A stretch of 64,000 nucleotides of DNA from Actinomycetes bacterium. Lineage in GTDB: Bacteria > Actinomycetota > Acidimicrobiia > Acidimicrobiales > Ilumatobacteraceae. Made by a program: the position numbers and the translations under genes. Location: contig JAIXWJ010000039.1 of assembly GCA_027491335.1 (NCBI GenBank), positions 1 through 64,000 on the forward strand, written 5' to 3'. Every line of letters begins with the position of its first letter. The stretch's first letter is position 1. Positions 1-7,840 of this stretch are shown one piece after another. The notes beneath the pieces are model-generated. The model saw nothing but the letters and a program-made list of their open reading frames with translations, was not told the DNA's origin and ran no database searches.

Positions 1-449
1 ATGAACTTCTGCACCGCACCGTCGGGGTCTTGGATGCTGTCGTTCACTTTCTGGGCGTCGATGTCGGTGTTCAGCGTGTCGTTCAGAAAGTCCACGGTTC
101 GATCGACGTACCTGTCGGAATTCTGAGCGAGATCCGCGGCCTGTGTCCCCACCAGGGTGCCGATGGCCACCATGAAGAACACCGTGCCCGCAACGATGCC
201 AAGGATGATCACCATGGTCGCGCGTCCTCGACGCCAGCCGCGTCGCGCGAGCTTGGCCACTCCCGGTTCGATGGCCAAAGACAAGAACAACGACACCAAC
301 GCGATGATCAAAAGCGACGACAGTCGCGAATACGCGTATCGAAAAAGGATGGTGGCCAGAAAGCCCAACCAGAAGACGAAGGTGGCTTTCCACACCCAAC
401 GTGGCATCCGATCGGAACTGGGATTCGGCGCTTGGGACTCCTCGGCCAT
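1..449 (-). CDS. AI-2E family transporter, N-terminal part
   Basis: The first 149 codons of a gene that runs off the left edge. After a short polar N-terminus (MAEESQAPNPSS) there is a hydrophobic pair (FVFWLGFLATILF, then LLIIALVSLFLSLAIEPGVAKL), a basic loop RRGWRRGRA and another membrane segment (MVIILGIVAGTVFFMVAIGTLVG). This matches the start of the AI-2E/UPF0118 (PerM-like) multi-pass inner-membrane exporters. The 'SLAIEPGVAKLARRGWRRGRA' spacing is typical of that family. A TACGCT box six bases before the ATG points to a leaderless transcript. The substrate cannot be deduced and the C-terminal half is not in the window. Confidence 0.75.
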   Translation of the reverse strand, partial: MAEESQAPNPSSDRMPRWVWKATFVFWLGFLATILFRYAYSRLSSLLIIALVSLFLSLAIEPGVAKLARRGWRRGRATMVIILGIVAGTVFFMVAIGTLVGTQAADLAQNSDRYVDRTVDFLNDTLNTDIDAQKVNDSIQDPDGAVQKF

Positions 450-455
450 GTGACG

Positions 456-461
456 AGCGTA
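456..461 (-). promoter_or_regulatory. leaderless -10 box of the AI-2E transporter gene
   Basis: TACGCT lies six bases before the ATG at 449. It fits the TANNNT-N6/7-start pattern seen at many genes here. No clear -35. Confidence 0.5.
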
Positions 462-519
462 TCCCCCTCGCACGGACGGCTCGCATGGACAGTGTCCGAG
501 GGTCGTGCGACGATGAGGC

Positions 520-1392
520 ATGGCCATCGAACCCCAGGACGTCGTCGCTCGGGTGCGCGACGCGGTGGCCGACGCCGTGAAGTCCCGCGTGGTGGGCCCC
601 AACGCCGAGGAGCGGGCGGCCCAATTGTTCGAGGCTCCGGGCGAACGCTGGTTCGCCGAGGATCGACCCATCCGAATCATTCACGGTGACACCTGCATGT
701 TCGTGGGCGGACTGCGAGCCCTTCTGTTCCAGTCGCTGCACCCGTTGGCCATGGCCGGCGTGGCTCAACACAGCGACTACAAAGCCGACCCGTGGGGGCG
801 GTTGCAACGCACCGCCGATTTCCTGGCCGCCACCACCTTTGGTCCGGCCGATCAGGCCCAGCGCACCATCGACATGATCAAGCGCGTTCACACGCGGGTG
901 GTGGGCACGGCGTCCGATGGTCGCCCGTACAGCGCCAACGATCCGCATCTGCTCGAGTGGGTGCACATCGCCGAGGTGGACTCGTTCATTGCCGCCCACA
1001 GGGCGTTCGGCGACGTGAAACTGAGCGAAGACGACTACGACCAGTACGTGGCCGACATGGCGATCATCGCCACCGCGCTCGGCGTGGTCGATGCTCCTCG
1101 ATCGCAAGACGAGTTGCGCTCGGCACTGCGCGCGTATCGGCCCGAGTTGCGATCGTCGGCCGAAGCCCGCGACGCGGCTCGATACTTGTTGCTGACGCCA
1201 CCGTTGCCCATCGTGGTTCGTCCCGCGTACGGATTGTTGGCCGCGGCCGCCGTGAGCCTGATGCCGGCGTGGACTCGAATCCCGTTGCGACTGCCGTGGT
1301 TCCCCGTCAGCGAACGCGCGCTGGTGCGACCGGCGGGCACCACCTTGGTGAAGACCCTGCGGTGGGCGTTGGCTCCTACCGCGCCGCGGTGA
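520..1392 (+). CDS. DUF2236 (MpaB/Lcp-like) oxygenase family protein
   Basis: A 290-residue protein with the conserved core of the DUF2236 family, which includes the latex-clearing and MpaB-type haem oxygenases. Visible signatures are HPLAMAGVAQHSDYKADPWGRLQRT near residue 75, VHTRVVGTASDGRPYSANDP near 125 and LLEWVHIAEVDSFIAAHRAFG near 145. The conserved His and Arg residues in these blocks are candidates for haem binding. No signal peptide is visible, so a cytoplasmic location is likely. It is transcribed away from the AI-2E gene and its end overlaps the convergent amidotransferase gene by 17 bases. The family assignment is good; the substrate is unknown. Confidence 0.8.
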   Translation: MAIEPQDVVARVRDAVADAVKSRVVGPNAEERAAQLFEAPGERWFAEDRPIRIIHGDTCMFVGGLRALLFQSLHPLAMAGVAQHSDYKADPWGRLQRTADFLAATTFGPADQAQRTIDMIKRVHTRVVGTASDGRPYSANDPHLLEWVHIAEVDSFIAAHRAFGDVKLSEDDYDQYVADMAIIATALGVVDAPRSQDELRSALRAYRPELRSSAEARDAARYLLLTPPLPIVVRPAYGLLAAAAVSLMPAWTRIPLRLPWFPVSERALVRPAGTTLVKTLRWALAPTAPR

Positions 1393-2107
1393 TCAAGGCG
1401 TCGTACAAATTCTGCTGACACGGATCGGTGGACGCGGTGTCCTCCGGATGCCACTGCACACCGATCAGCCACTGGTCCCGCCCGGTGTGCTCGAGGCCCT
1501 CCACCAGACCGTCGGCCGAACGAGCGACCACCTTCAGGCCTTTTCCGACCACATCGATGCCCTGATGGTGGAAGGACGCGACGTTCACCTTGGTGGCACC
1601 GACCGCTTTGGACAACTTCGTGCGCGGTGAGATGTCCACGTCGTGCAATGCGTAGTCCTGACCGGCGGGAAACTTTCCCGGGGCATGCTGAACCACGCCG
1701 GGAATGTCACCGATGTGTTGGATGAGTGTCCCGCCGAGGGCCACATTCACCAATTGGATTCCGCGACACACCGCGAGGGTGGGCAACTTCATCTCGATCG
1801 CGGCGTGGACCAGTGCCATCTCGAAGTGATCCTGTTCGGGATTGACGCCGTACACGTGTGGTTGACGTTGCTGACCGTACAAATGTGGATCGACGTCGGC
1901 TCCACCCATCAACACCAACGCCTTGAAGCCCTTCAACAACTGCAACGCTTCGTCGTGTCGCAACTCGCGCGGACTGAGCGTGAGTGGCTCACCACCGGCT
2001 CTCAACACGGCATCCAGGTACACGCGTCCGGCGAAGGAGATGGCACTGCGCGACACGCGGCCCGCCGCGGCCACGCGACCGGCGATGGCGATGGGAGGCC
2101 GCTTCAT
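1376..2107 (-). CDS. gamma-glutamyl-gamma-aminobutyrate hydrolase family protein (peptidase C26)
   Basis: A 243-residue class I glutamine amidotransferase-like hydrolase of the PuuD/C26 group. The nucleophile elbow is AVCRGIQLVNVALGGTLIQ (Cys near residue 113). The oxyanion strand is VLMGGADVDPHLYG, and the His-Glu pair of the triad is in VQWHPED near the end. Family members cleave the gamma-glutamyl amide of gamma-glutamyl-GABA or related compounds in polyamine or ethanolamine catabolism. No other such genes are nearby, so the substrate is open. It shares a tight divergent promoter region with the polysaccharide deacetylase gene. Confidence 0.85.
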   Translation of the reverse strand: MKRPPIAIAGRVAAAGRVSRSAISFAGRVYLDAVLRAGGEPLTLSPRELRHDEALQLLKGFKALVLMGGADVDPHLYGQQRQPHVYGVNPEQDHFEMALVHAAIEMKLPTLAVCRGIQLVNVALGGTLIQHIGDIPGVVQHAPGKFPAGQDYALHDVDISPRTKLSKAVGATKVNVASFHHQGIDVVGKGLKVVARSADGLVEGLEHTGRDQWLIGVQWHPEDTASTDPCQQNLYDALITAAR

Positions 2108-2113
2108 ACCGCA

Positions 2114-2119
2114 AGGCTA
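2114..2119 (-). promoter_or_regulatory. leaderless -10 box of the C26 hydrolase gene
   Basis: TAGCCT sits six bases before the ATG at 2107. It overlaps by two bases (TA) the oppositely directed -10 box of the deacetylase gene. Confidence 0.55.
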
Positions 2120-2123
2120 CGAT
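2118..2123 (+). promoter_or_regulatory. leaderless -10 box of the polysaccharide deacetylase gene
   Basis: TACGAT sits six bases before the ATG at 2130. This spacing decides that start over an upstream ATG at 1923, which lies inside the divergent gene. Confidence 0.55.
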
Positions 2124-2129
2124 CAGGCG

Positions 2130-2900
2130 ATGAGGACGGGGCAACCGGTGACGACCGGACGAGTCTTTCGTCGAGCCGTGGTCGCGGCCCTCGTCATCGC
2201 CGTGGCGACCTCCACCGGTGCCAGCGGGTCGCCCGCGGGTCTCGACGTCGCACGGCGGGGACAATCGGTCCAATTGCGCCAGTTGCCCACGGTGCCGGCA
2301 CCCTTCGCCGCACCTCGCGTGAAGTGGCCAGCGGCCGGTCAGGTCGCGCTCACCTTCGACGACGGCCCCTGCGCGAAAAAGACTCGTCGAACAGTCGACG
2401 TGCTCGGCGACACTCCGGCCACCTTCTTCGTCGTCGGTGGACAAATACGGCGCTCGACATCGGAAGTCGTCTTCACCGCGAGCCGTGGCCACAGCATCCA
2501 GAACCACACGATGGATCATCCTCGTCTCCGAGGATTGGATGGTCCGCGAATCCTGAATCAGCTCGACACGACCGCCGCTCTGATCGAACAGCATGTTGGT
2601 GTGCGACCGACGGTGTACCGACCGCCCTATGGCTCCACTGATTCACGGGTTCGCGCCATCACGTCCACGGCGGGATGGTTCGAGGCGATGTGGAATGGTG
2701 GCGCCCCCCGAATGGAATCCGGAGCCTCCTCGATCATCGGCGGAGTCAGAAGTCAGATGAAGCGGGCCCGCGGAGCGAACCACGGATTGGTGCTTCTGTT
2801 CCACGACTGCTCCGGGAACTTCGGTGGAATGATCGAGGCGTTGCCCACGGTGATTTCGATGCTCCGCGCCGATGGTTGGGAGTTCGTCACCTTCGGGTGA
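2130..2900 (+). CDS. secreted polysaccharide deacetylase (NodB domain)
   Basis: A 256-residue protein with an N-terminal hydrophobic segment (RAVVAALVIAVATSTGASG) that looks like a signal peptide or anchor. The NodB carbohydrate esterase 4 domain follows. Motif 1 is TFDDGP near residue 72, with the catalytic and metal Asp. Motif 2 is HSIQNHTMDH, with two metal-binding His. Motif 3 is RPPYGSTD, and a late LLFHD carries the final His. Such enzymes remove N- or O-acetyl groups from peptidoglycan or other polysaccharides outside the cell. The start was chosen by the leaderless -10 box and because the upstream extension overlaps the divergent gene. Confidence 0.85.
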   Translation: MRTGQPVTTGRVFRRAVVAALVIAVATSTGASGSPAGLDVARRGQSVQLRQLPTVPAPFAAPRVKWPAAGQVALTFDDGPCAKKTRRTVDVLGDTPATFFVVGGQIRRSTSEVVFTASRGHSIQNHTMDHPRLRGLDGPRILNQLDTTAALIEQHVGVRPTVYRPPYGSTDSRVRAITSTAGWFEAMWNGGAPRMESGASSIIGGVRSQMKRARGANHGLVLLFHDCSGNFGGMIEALPTVISMLRADGWEFVTFG

Positions 2901-2903
2901 GAA

Positions 2904-4196
2904 CTAGTCGACGATGACCGCCGACACATCCAACACGAAGTTCACGTAGCCGTCGTCGTTGTACACCGACATCGCTTCGTTGGCGAGTCGATACACACCG
3001 AGGTTCGACTTCGTCTCGCCCTCCACGAGGTTCAGATTCGACGTCGATGGCAGGGAACCACCGTCCGGGAAGGTCGACAAGAAGGTCTCGACCGAGAGTC
3101 CCGGATAGCGACGCCGCAGATCGGTTCCCGTGAAATTGCCGATGAGTGCCGAGACCTCACCGAGCCCGGCTCGACTGTTCGCGAGGCTGTCGTTGAAGTC
3201 GACGAACGACCACGGTTCGGCCCGACCGGGTCCGAGCGGGTCGGGTCGGGAATCGATCGCTCGAAACGGAGCATCGAGCACCACGATGCGACCCGATGCA
3301 CTCGGGGACACGCCACTGTTGGTGGCGTAGCCCCACACGTCGATGATCACATCGGTGGATCCCGAGTCGTTGAACACGTCGATGCTTCCGTCGGATTCCA
3401 GTGGCACGAGGGCGAAGTTCGCCGCCAGTCGACCTCGATCCACGTTCACCAATGACGTACCGGGTGTCGTGGCGATCCACGTCGAACGGCTCGTGGACGA
3501 GGAGTTGACGACGGTGATGTTGATCGCGACCGCCGAGACCGAACCATCCGACGGAACGACGTCTGGCGAACCGTCGAGGGAGCGACCAGCGATGGGAATC
3601 CGGCGCCATTCCCCCGCTCCCAGTCGAGTGGTCGACCGCGTGTCGTGAACCCGTCCGGGCGTCACCGTTCGCACAACCGTCGCACCGACACGGGTGGGGT
3701 CGCTGGTGACGAGTGCGAACACGTCGATGATCACGTGCGCCGTCGCATTCGCTTGCGGGGTCACCATGGTCACCGTGGTGGTGCCCACCGGACCTCGAGC
3801 GATGAGAGTCGACGTGGCAACCGTCGTCCCGCGAGCGAAATTCGAACTCGACGTGTTGGGCCGAGAGCGGCCGGTCGGATGAATCGTCGCGTATCCATTC
3901 GCGCCGGGATCGACCACTGTCACGTTGGCGAACGCGGCGATGACGTCGGTCGACGCGGCGAGCGAGCCGAAGAGATCGATCACCGTCTCGCTGCCAATGG
4001 GGGAAGTCGCCAAGGGTGAAGCCGTCGTGCGGGAATCGAACACGCGGATCGGTTCGATCGGCACCACGAATCCGTCGGGGGCCTGAGCCGATGCCCGCGC
4101 AGTCGACCCCGACTGCGTCGCGAAACCCACTCCGAGTCCGACGACCACGGTCGCCGACACGATCAGGATCAACCACCCAATCGTTCTTCTCGGCAT
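2904..4196 (-). CDS. secreted actinobacterial repeat protein with three '(V/A)xDSR' modules
   Basis: A 430-residue protein with an N-terminal membrane segment (IGWLILIVSATVVVGLGVGFA), so exported or membrane-anchored. It has about three beta-rich repeats of 110-130 residues. Each opens with a variant of RVFDSR (IRVFDSRTT near residue 50, GRVHDTRST near 178, FRAIDSRPD near 313). The first two close with a hydrophobic strand of the VIIDVxxx type. Similar modules are common in secreted proteins of Acidimicrobiia and other actinobacteria, often fused to enzymes, and are thought to bind surfaces or carbohydrates. Here they stand alone. The function is not established. Confidence 0.6.
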   Translation of the reverse strand: MPRRTIGWLILIVSATVVVGLGVGFATQSGSTARASAQAPDGFVVPIEPIRVFDSRTTASPLATSPIGSETVIDLFGSLAASTDVIAAFANVTVVDPGANGYATIHPTGRSRPNTSSSNFARGTTVATSTLIARGPVGTTTVTMVTPQANATAHVIIDVFALVTSDPTRVGATVVRTVTPGRVHDTRSTTRLGAGEWRRIPIAGRSLDGSPDVVPSDGSVSAVAINITVVNSSSTSRSTWIATTPGTSLVNVDRGRLAANFALVPLESDGSIDVFNDSGSTDVIIDVWGYATNSGVSPSASGRIVVLDAPFRAIDSRPDPLGPGRAEPWSFVDFNDSLANSRAGLGEVSALIGNFTGTDLRRRYPGLSVETFLSTFPDGGSLPSTSNLNLVEGETKSNLGVYRLANEAMSVYNDDGYVNFVLDVSAVIVD

Positions 4197-4202
4197 CGGG
4201 CA

Positions 4203-4208
4203 ACCCTA
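4203..4208 (-). promoter_or_regulatory. leaderless -10 box of the repeat-protein gene
   Basis: TAGGGT lies six bases before the ATG at 4196. Its first three bases are the TAG stop codon of the upstream YcaQ-like gene. Confidence 0.5.
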
Positions 4209-5408
4209 ACGCAACACCGAGCGCAAGGGTTTCGACAGATTTCCCTTCGCACCGACGTGAATTCGCTCGAGGTTCAACCACCCCGCCATTTCACGCAACT
4301 CCTCGGCCAGTGCCGGCGCCACCACCCTCGGGTCGGCATGATGCTCGGCGAACGCGCCGGGGACGAGAAGCGTTCCGTTCGCTCGGTCGGCTTTCAGGTC
4401 GACGCGCGCCACCAACCGGTCGCCCAGCAAGAAGGGCAAGACGTAGTAGCCGTACCTGCGTTGTGGTGCCGGCGTGTAAATCTCGATGCGGTAGTGGAAG
4501 TCGAACAACCACTCGGCGCGCGGACGGAACCAAACCACCGGATCGAACATCGACAGCAGCGCTCGCGCGTCGACCGATCGAGGGACGCGCGCGTCGGCGT
4601 GCACGAAGACCTTCTGCGGCGAACCCTCGACGACCGCGGGCACCAAGCGACCAGTCTCCACGAGTTCGTCGATGCGCGGCTTGGCGACGACGAACTTGAT
4701 GCGGAAGTAATCGGCGATGTCACGTGCCGTGCCCACACCCACCGCTCGGGCGGCGATGTCCAGGAGTTCTCGATGCGCATCATGCTCGGATGGAGTGCGC
4801 GCCTTCAGATGCTCCGCCGGGATCACGCGCTCGGGCAGGTCGTACAAACGAGCGAAGTCGTTGGCTCGGCGCGTGGCGGTGATGCGTCCGGTCATGAACA
4901 GGTACTCGAGGGCCAACTTCGCGTGGTCCCAGTCCCACCACGACCCTTTCTTCTCGGTTCGCTCCGACAATTCACCGGCGGCCACGGGTCCATCGGCAAC
5001 GACGCGCTGGAAAACCTCTTCCACGTAGCCGCGCCTCTTTTTCAACAACTCTTCGGCGCTGCGCCATGGACCATGGACCGACTGCTCCATCTTCCAACGC
5101 CACAAACGATGGTGCTCGGTACGAACATGGGCGGCCTCGTGTCCCCAGTACTCGAACAACTCACCGGCCTTGGTGGCCGTGGAAATGAGCGAACGGTCGT
5201 GCGCCCCCATGCGCGAGAAGAGCGGAAGCTCCTGACTTCTCACCAACACGTTCACCGAATCGATCTGAATCAAGGCGATGTGATCCAACACCTTGCGCAG
5301 ATGACGACGATCCGTTCGTCCCGTGGGACGCGCGGTGGACAAACCGTGAGCTGCCAGTGCGATACGTCGAGCCTGTTGTGGGCTCAATCGCACCGGCTTG
5401 GCCGACAT
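4206..5408 (-). CDS. YcaQ/AlkX-type winged-helix DNA glycosylase
   Basis: A 400-residue member of the HTH_42 (YcaQ/AlkZ) family, which unhooks DNA crosslinks or removes bulky alkylated bases. Near residues 48-50 it has Gln-Ile-Asp (LIQIDSVNVLVRSQ). Known family members carry QxQ in AlkZ or QxD in YcaQ/AlkX as the catalytic motif, so this is the QxD class. Other family blocks are HEAAHVRTEHHRLWRW near 95 and DPVVWFRPRAEWLFDFHYRIEIYTPAPQRRYGYYVLPFLLGDRLVARVDLKADR in the C-terminal half. The length is normal. It lies eight bases downstream of nothing obvious on its own strand and just past the cyclophilin stop, so the two may be co-transcribed. Confidence 0.85.
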   Translation of the reverse strand: MSAKPVRLSPQQARRIALAAHGLSTARPTGRTDRRHLRKVLDHIALIQIDSVNVLVRSQELPLFSRMGAHDRSLISTATKAGELFEYWGHEAAHVRTEHHRLWRWKMEQSVHGPWRSAEELLKKRRGYVEEVFQRVVADGPVAAGELSERTEKKGSWWDWDHAKLALEYLFMTGRITATRRANDFARLYDLPERVIPAEHLKARTPSEHDAHRELLDIAARAVGVGTARDIADYFRIKFVVAKPRIDELVETGRLVPAVVEGSPQKVFVHADARVPRSVDARALLSMFDPVVWFRPRAEWLFDFHYRIEIYTPAPQRRYGYYVLPFLLGDRLVARVDLKADRANGTLLVPGAFAEHHADPRVVAPALAEELREMAGWLNLERIHVGAKGNLSKPLRSVLR

Positions 5409-5416
5409 GAGTGGCG

Positions 5417-5974
5417 TCAGTCAGCGACGGTGATGGTGACCGAGTTGATGACCACGTCGGTGTGCGGGCGATCTCCGGGGCCGGTGGACACGTTCTGCAT
5501 CGCTTCGACCACGTCGAGACCCTTCACGACCTTGCCGAACAGCGCGTACGCCGGTGGCAGACGCACACCATCGGAACCGCTGATGAGGAAGAACTGCGAG
5601 CCATTGGTGTTCGGACCGGCGTTGGCCATGGCCAGCGAGCCGATCTCGTACTGACCGGCCTTGGGCAGTTCATCGTCGAATCGGTAGCCGGGGCCACCAC
5701 GACCGGTGCCGGTGGGGTCGCCGCCCTGACACACGAAGCCCTTGATGATGCGGTGGAAGATGATGCCGTCGTAGTAGTGGTTGAGCGCCAGGAAGACGAA
5801 GCTGTTCACGGTGACCGGCGCGCGCAAGGCGTCGAGGGCGATGACCATGGTGCCCATGGAGGTGTCCATGGTGGCCGTGTACCGCTTGGACGGGTCGATG
5901 CCCATCTCGGGAGCTTCCTTGAACTGCTGGCACTTGGGGGCGGAACCGTCGAACGGCGGGAAAGGAGTGGGCAT
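5417..5974 (-). CDS. peptidyl-prolyl cis-trans isomerase, cyclophilin type
   Basis: A 185-residue cytoplasmic cyclophilin that catalyses cis-trans isomerisation of Xaa-Pro bonds. The core shows FHRIIKGFVCQGGDPTGTGRGGPGY (catalytic Arg in FHR), NTNGSQFFL and YALFGKVVKGLDVVEAM. The first 30 residues are a short lineage-specific extension without a signal peptide. It is transcribed divergently from the small gene at 6009. A TAGCGT box eight bases upstream may be its -10. The YcaQ-like gene follows after eight bases. Confidence 0.9.
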   Translation of the reverse strand: MPTPFPPFDGSAPKCQQFKEAPEMGIDPSKRYTATMDTSMGTMVIALDALRAPVTVNSFVFLALNHYYDGIIFHRIIKGFVCQGGDPTGTGRGGPGYRFDDELPKAGQYEIGSLAMANAGPNTNGSQFFLISGSDGVRLPPAYALFGKVVKGLDVVEAMQNVSTGPGDRPHTDVVINSVTITVAD

Positions 5975-5996
5975 GAGTCGACACGCTACCCGCGAC

Positions 5997-6002
5997 TACG
6001 CT
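5997..6002 (+). promoter_or_regulatory. leaderless -10 box of the small DksA-like gene
   Basis: TACGCT lies six bases before the ATG at 6009. This favours that start over an ATG at 5973, which would overlap the start codon of the divergent cyclophilin gene although it has an AAAGGAG in front. Confidence 0.5.
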
Positions 6003-6008
6003 TCGGTC

Positions 6009-6206
6009 ATGTCCTCGTTCGATCCCGAGCAGCCCGCCGCGACCACACCGATCGACCTCGATGCGATCGAACGCGACCTGGCCGACGTGGAAACCGCATT
6101 GGCCCGTCTCGATGCCGGGACGTACTGGACCGACGAGATCACCGGTGCTCCCATCGCCGATGCGATGTTGGAAGCCAACCCATTGGTCCGCCGCAACCCG
6201 GCCTGA
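6009..6206 (+). CDS. small protein resembling the DksA/TraR zinc-finger tail, cysteines absent
   Basis: A 65-residue acidic protein. Its second half (LADVETALARLDAGTYWTDEITGAPIADAMLEANPLVRR) follows the pattern of the DksA/TraR C-terminal module, in which 'aL.R...GtYG.C..CG..I...RLea.P.a..C' holds a four-Cys zinc finger. Here all Cys positions are replaced, so it cannot bind zinc in the normal way. Comparable cysteine-free versions may be small regulators, but no function is established. An alternative start at 5973 would add 12 residues. Confidence 0.6.
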   Translation: MSSFDPEQPAATTPIDLDAIERDLADVETALARLDAGTYWTDEITGAPIADAMLEANPLVRRNPA

Positions 6207-6221
6207 CACACGAGGCGACAC

Positions 6222-7193
6222 ATGACCGTTCGTCAACGCACCATTCGCACCAACGGGGTCGACCTTGTCGTCACCGAAGCCGGTGATCCGGCCGACCCGT
6301 GCGTTCTTCTGTGCCACGGATTCCCGGAGTCGGCGCATTCGTGGCGCCATCAGATGGAGCCGTTGGCGGCCGCGGGCTACCACGTGCTCGCTCCGGATCA
6401 ACGCGGCTACGGCTTCTCCTCGGCGCCTCGCGACGTGGAGGCGTACGGCATTCGTCATCTCACCGCCGACCTGAACGGTTTGCTCGACGCCACCGGACAC
6501 GACACCGCCACCTTCGTCGGTCACGACTGGGGTGCGTTGGTGGTGTGGGAATCCGGACGCCTGCATCCCGAACGAGTGAACGCGGTGTGCGCGGTCAGCG
6601 TTCCGTTCACGCCGTGGCCGATGAAGCCCACCGATCTGTTCAAGATGATGTTCACGGATCGCTTCTTCTACATGTTGTACTTCCAGGAAGTCGGTCCGGC
6701 CGAGCGCGAGCTGGAAGCCGACGTGCGCGAAACGATGCGCACCATCCTGTGGGGCGGAAGTGGCGCGCAATACCGCCCGGGTCCCACCGACGTGAACGAG
6801 CTTCCCCCGATGGCCGGAACCGGTTTCCTCGACATGTTCAAGGACATTCCCGACGGTCTTCCGTTCTGGCTGACCCAAGACGACTTGGACTACTACGAGA
6901 AGCAGTTCACCAACAGTGGCTTCTTCGGCCCGGTGAGTTGGTACCGCAACCTCGACGCCAACTTCGAGGTCCTCAAGGATCTCTCACCCGAGCGCATCTC
7001 GATGCCGACCTTCTTCATCGGCGGCGAGCAGGATGGTGTGATCGCATCGCGTCTGGACACCATCGATGCCATCAACGGCATGACTCCGAACTACAAGGGC
7101 AAGGTTCTCATTCCCGAGGCCGGCCACTGGACCCAACAGGAATACCCCGCCGAGTTCAACGAGGCGCTGTTGGGCTTTTTGCGCACTCTCTAA
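6222..7193 (+). CDS. alpha/beta hydrolase, soluble epoxide hydrolase type
   Basis: A 323-residue hydrolase. HGFPES (residues 32-37) forms the oxyanion hole. Asp102 in GHDWGALVVWE is the nucleophile in the Asp-type elbow typical of epoxide hydrolases and haloalkane dehalogenases. A second Asp is in GGEQDGV and the catalytic His in EAGHWTQQE. The cap contains YRN and other aromatic residues that could donate Tyr. Epoxide hydrolases convert epoxides to diols, and this family often detoxifies fatty or xenobiotic epoxides. A GAGG ribosome site lies six bases before the ATG. Its end overlaps the convergent metallopeptidase-like gene by four bases. The exact substrate is unknown. Confidence 0.85.
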   Translation: MTVRQRTIRTNGVDLVVTEAGDPADPCVLLCHGFPESAHSWRHQMEPLAAAGYHVLAPDQRGYGFSSAPRDVEAYGIRHLTADLNGLLDATGHDTATFVGHDWGALVVWESGRLHPERVNAVCAVSVPFTPWPMKPTDLFKMMFTDRFFYMLYFQEVGPAERELEADVRETMRTILWGGSGAQYRPGPTDVNELPPMAGTGFLDMFKDIPDGLPFWLTQDDLDYYEKQFTNSGFFGPVSWYRNLDANFEVLKDLSPERISMPTFFIGGEQDGVIASRLDTIDAINGMTPNYKGKVLIPEAGHWTQQEYPAEFNEALLGFLRTL

Positions 7194-7840
7194 CGTTGGC
7201 GCGTGTCGGCCGGGGTCGACACACCCTGCAACTTGTACGCGTGACGTTCGAACGGGTTGCGATAGTACGCATCGGTGTCCACCATTCGTGACAGCGCGAC
7301 CGAACGATCCGACATCAACCACTTCGTCGCGCCAACCAATGCTCCGCCCACGAACCAAGCGCCGTACACCAGCGGATAAACGGGACCGAACATTCGTGCC
7401 TGACGAACGTGGGCATCCTCATGGACCGTCACCAACGTGCGTCGACGCTCGGTGAGTTCACCGTGCTCGTCGGCGGCCCCGTTCACGACATTGCCGAAGG
7501 TGACCGCGAACCCTCGGCGCAGAACGAAACCGCGCCGATGCACCATGCGATTCTGACGTTCGGACAGTTCGGGCTCGTAACCGGCGTCCGACACCGCGTT
7601 CAGACCCAGCGCCACGACACCCGATGAGGTGGTGGCCAAGGCCCACGTGTGATCGGCAACGAACGCCACCACACCGTCGCGCGATCTCCAGTCGTACACC
7701 CGTCGTCGACCCGTGACGAGTCCGTTGATCAGCCCCACGACGAGCCCCCATCGACCGATGCCGATGATTCGACCGGTGAGACCGGCCAACAACGCTCCGG
7801 CAACGCCGGTGAGCAACATCTCGTTGCGCGCGGACGTCAC
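7190..7840 (-). CDS. HEXXH-motif protein, putative small metallopeptidase
   Basis: A 216-residue protein starting at a GTG that overlaps the stop of the CPBP gene (GTGA), so it is translationally coupled. The N-terminal third has glycine-rich hydrophobic stretches (LTGVAGALLAGLTGRIIGIGRW). Later comes VTVHEDAHVRQARMFG with a HEDAH zinc-site motif near residue 143. Near the end is DAYYRNPFERHAY, similar to the 'A..Y..NPfE..A' signature in which a downstream Glu completes the site in DUF4157-like proteins. A membrane-associated zinc peptidase or its inactive relative is the best guess. The substrate is unknown. Confidence 0.55.
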   Translation of the reverse strand: MTSARNEMLLTGVAGALLAGLTGRIIGIGRWGLVVGLINGLVTGRRRVYDWRSRDGVVAFVADHTWALATTSSGVVALGLNAVSDAGYEPELSERQNRMVHRRGFVLRRGFAVTFGNVVNGAADEHGELTERRRTLVTVHEDAHVRQARMFGPVYPLVYGAWFVGGALVGATKWLMSDRSVALSRMVDTDAYYRNPFERHAYKLQGVSTPADTRQR

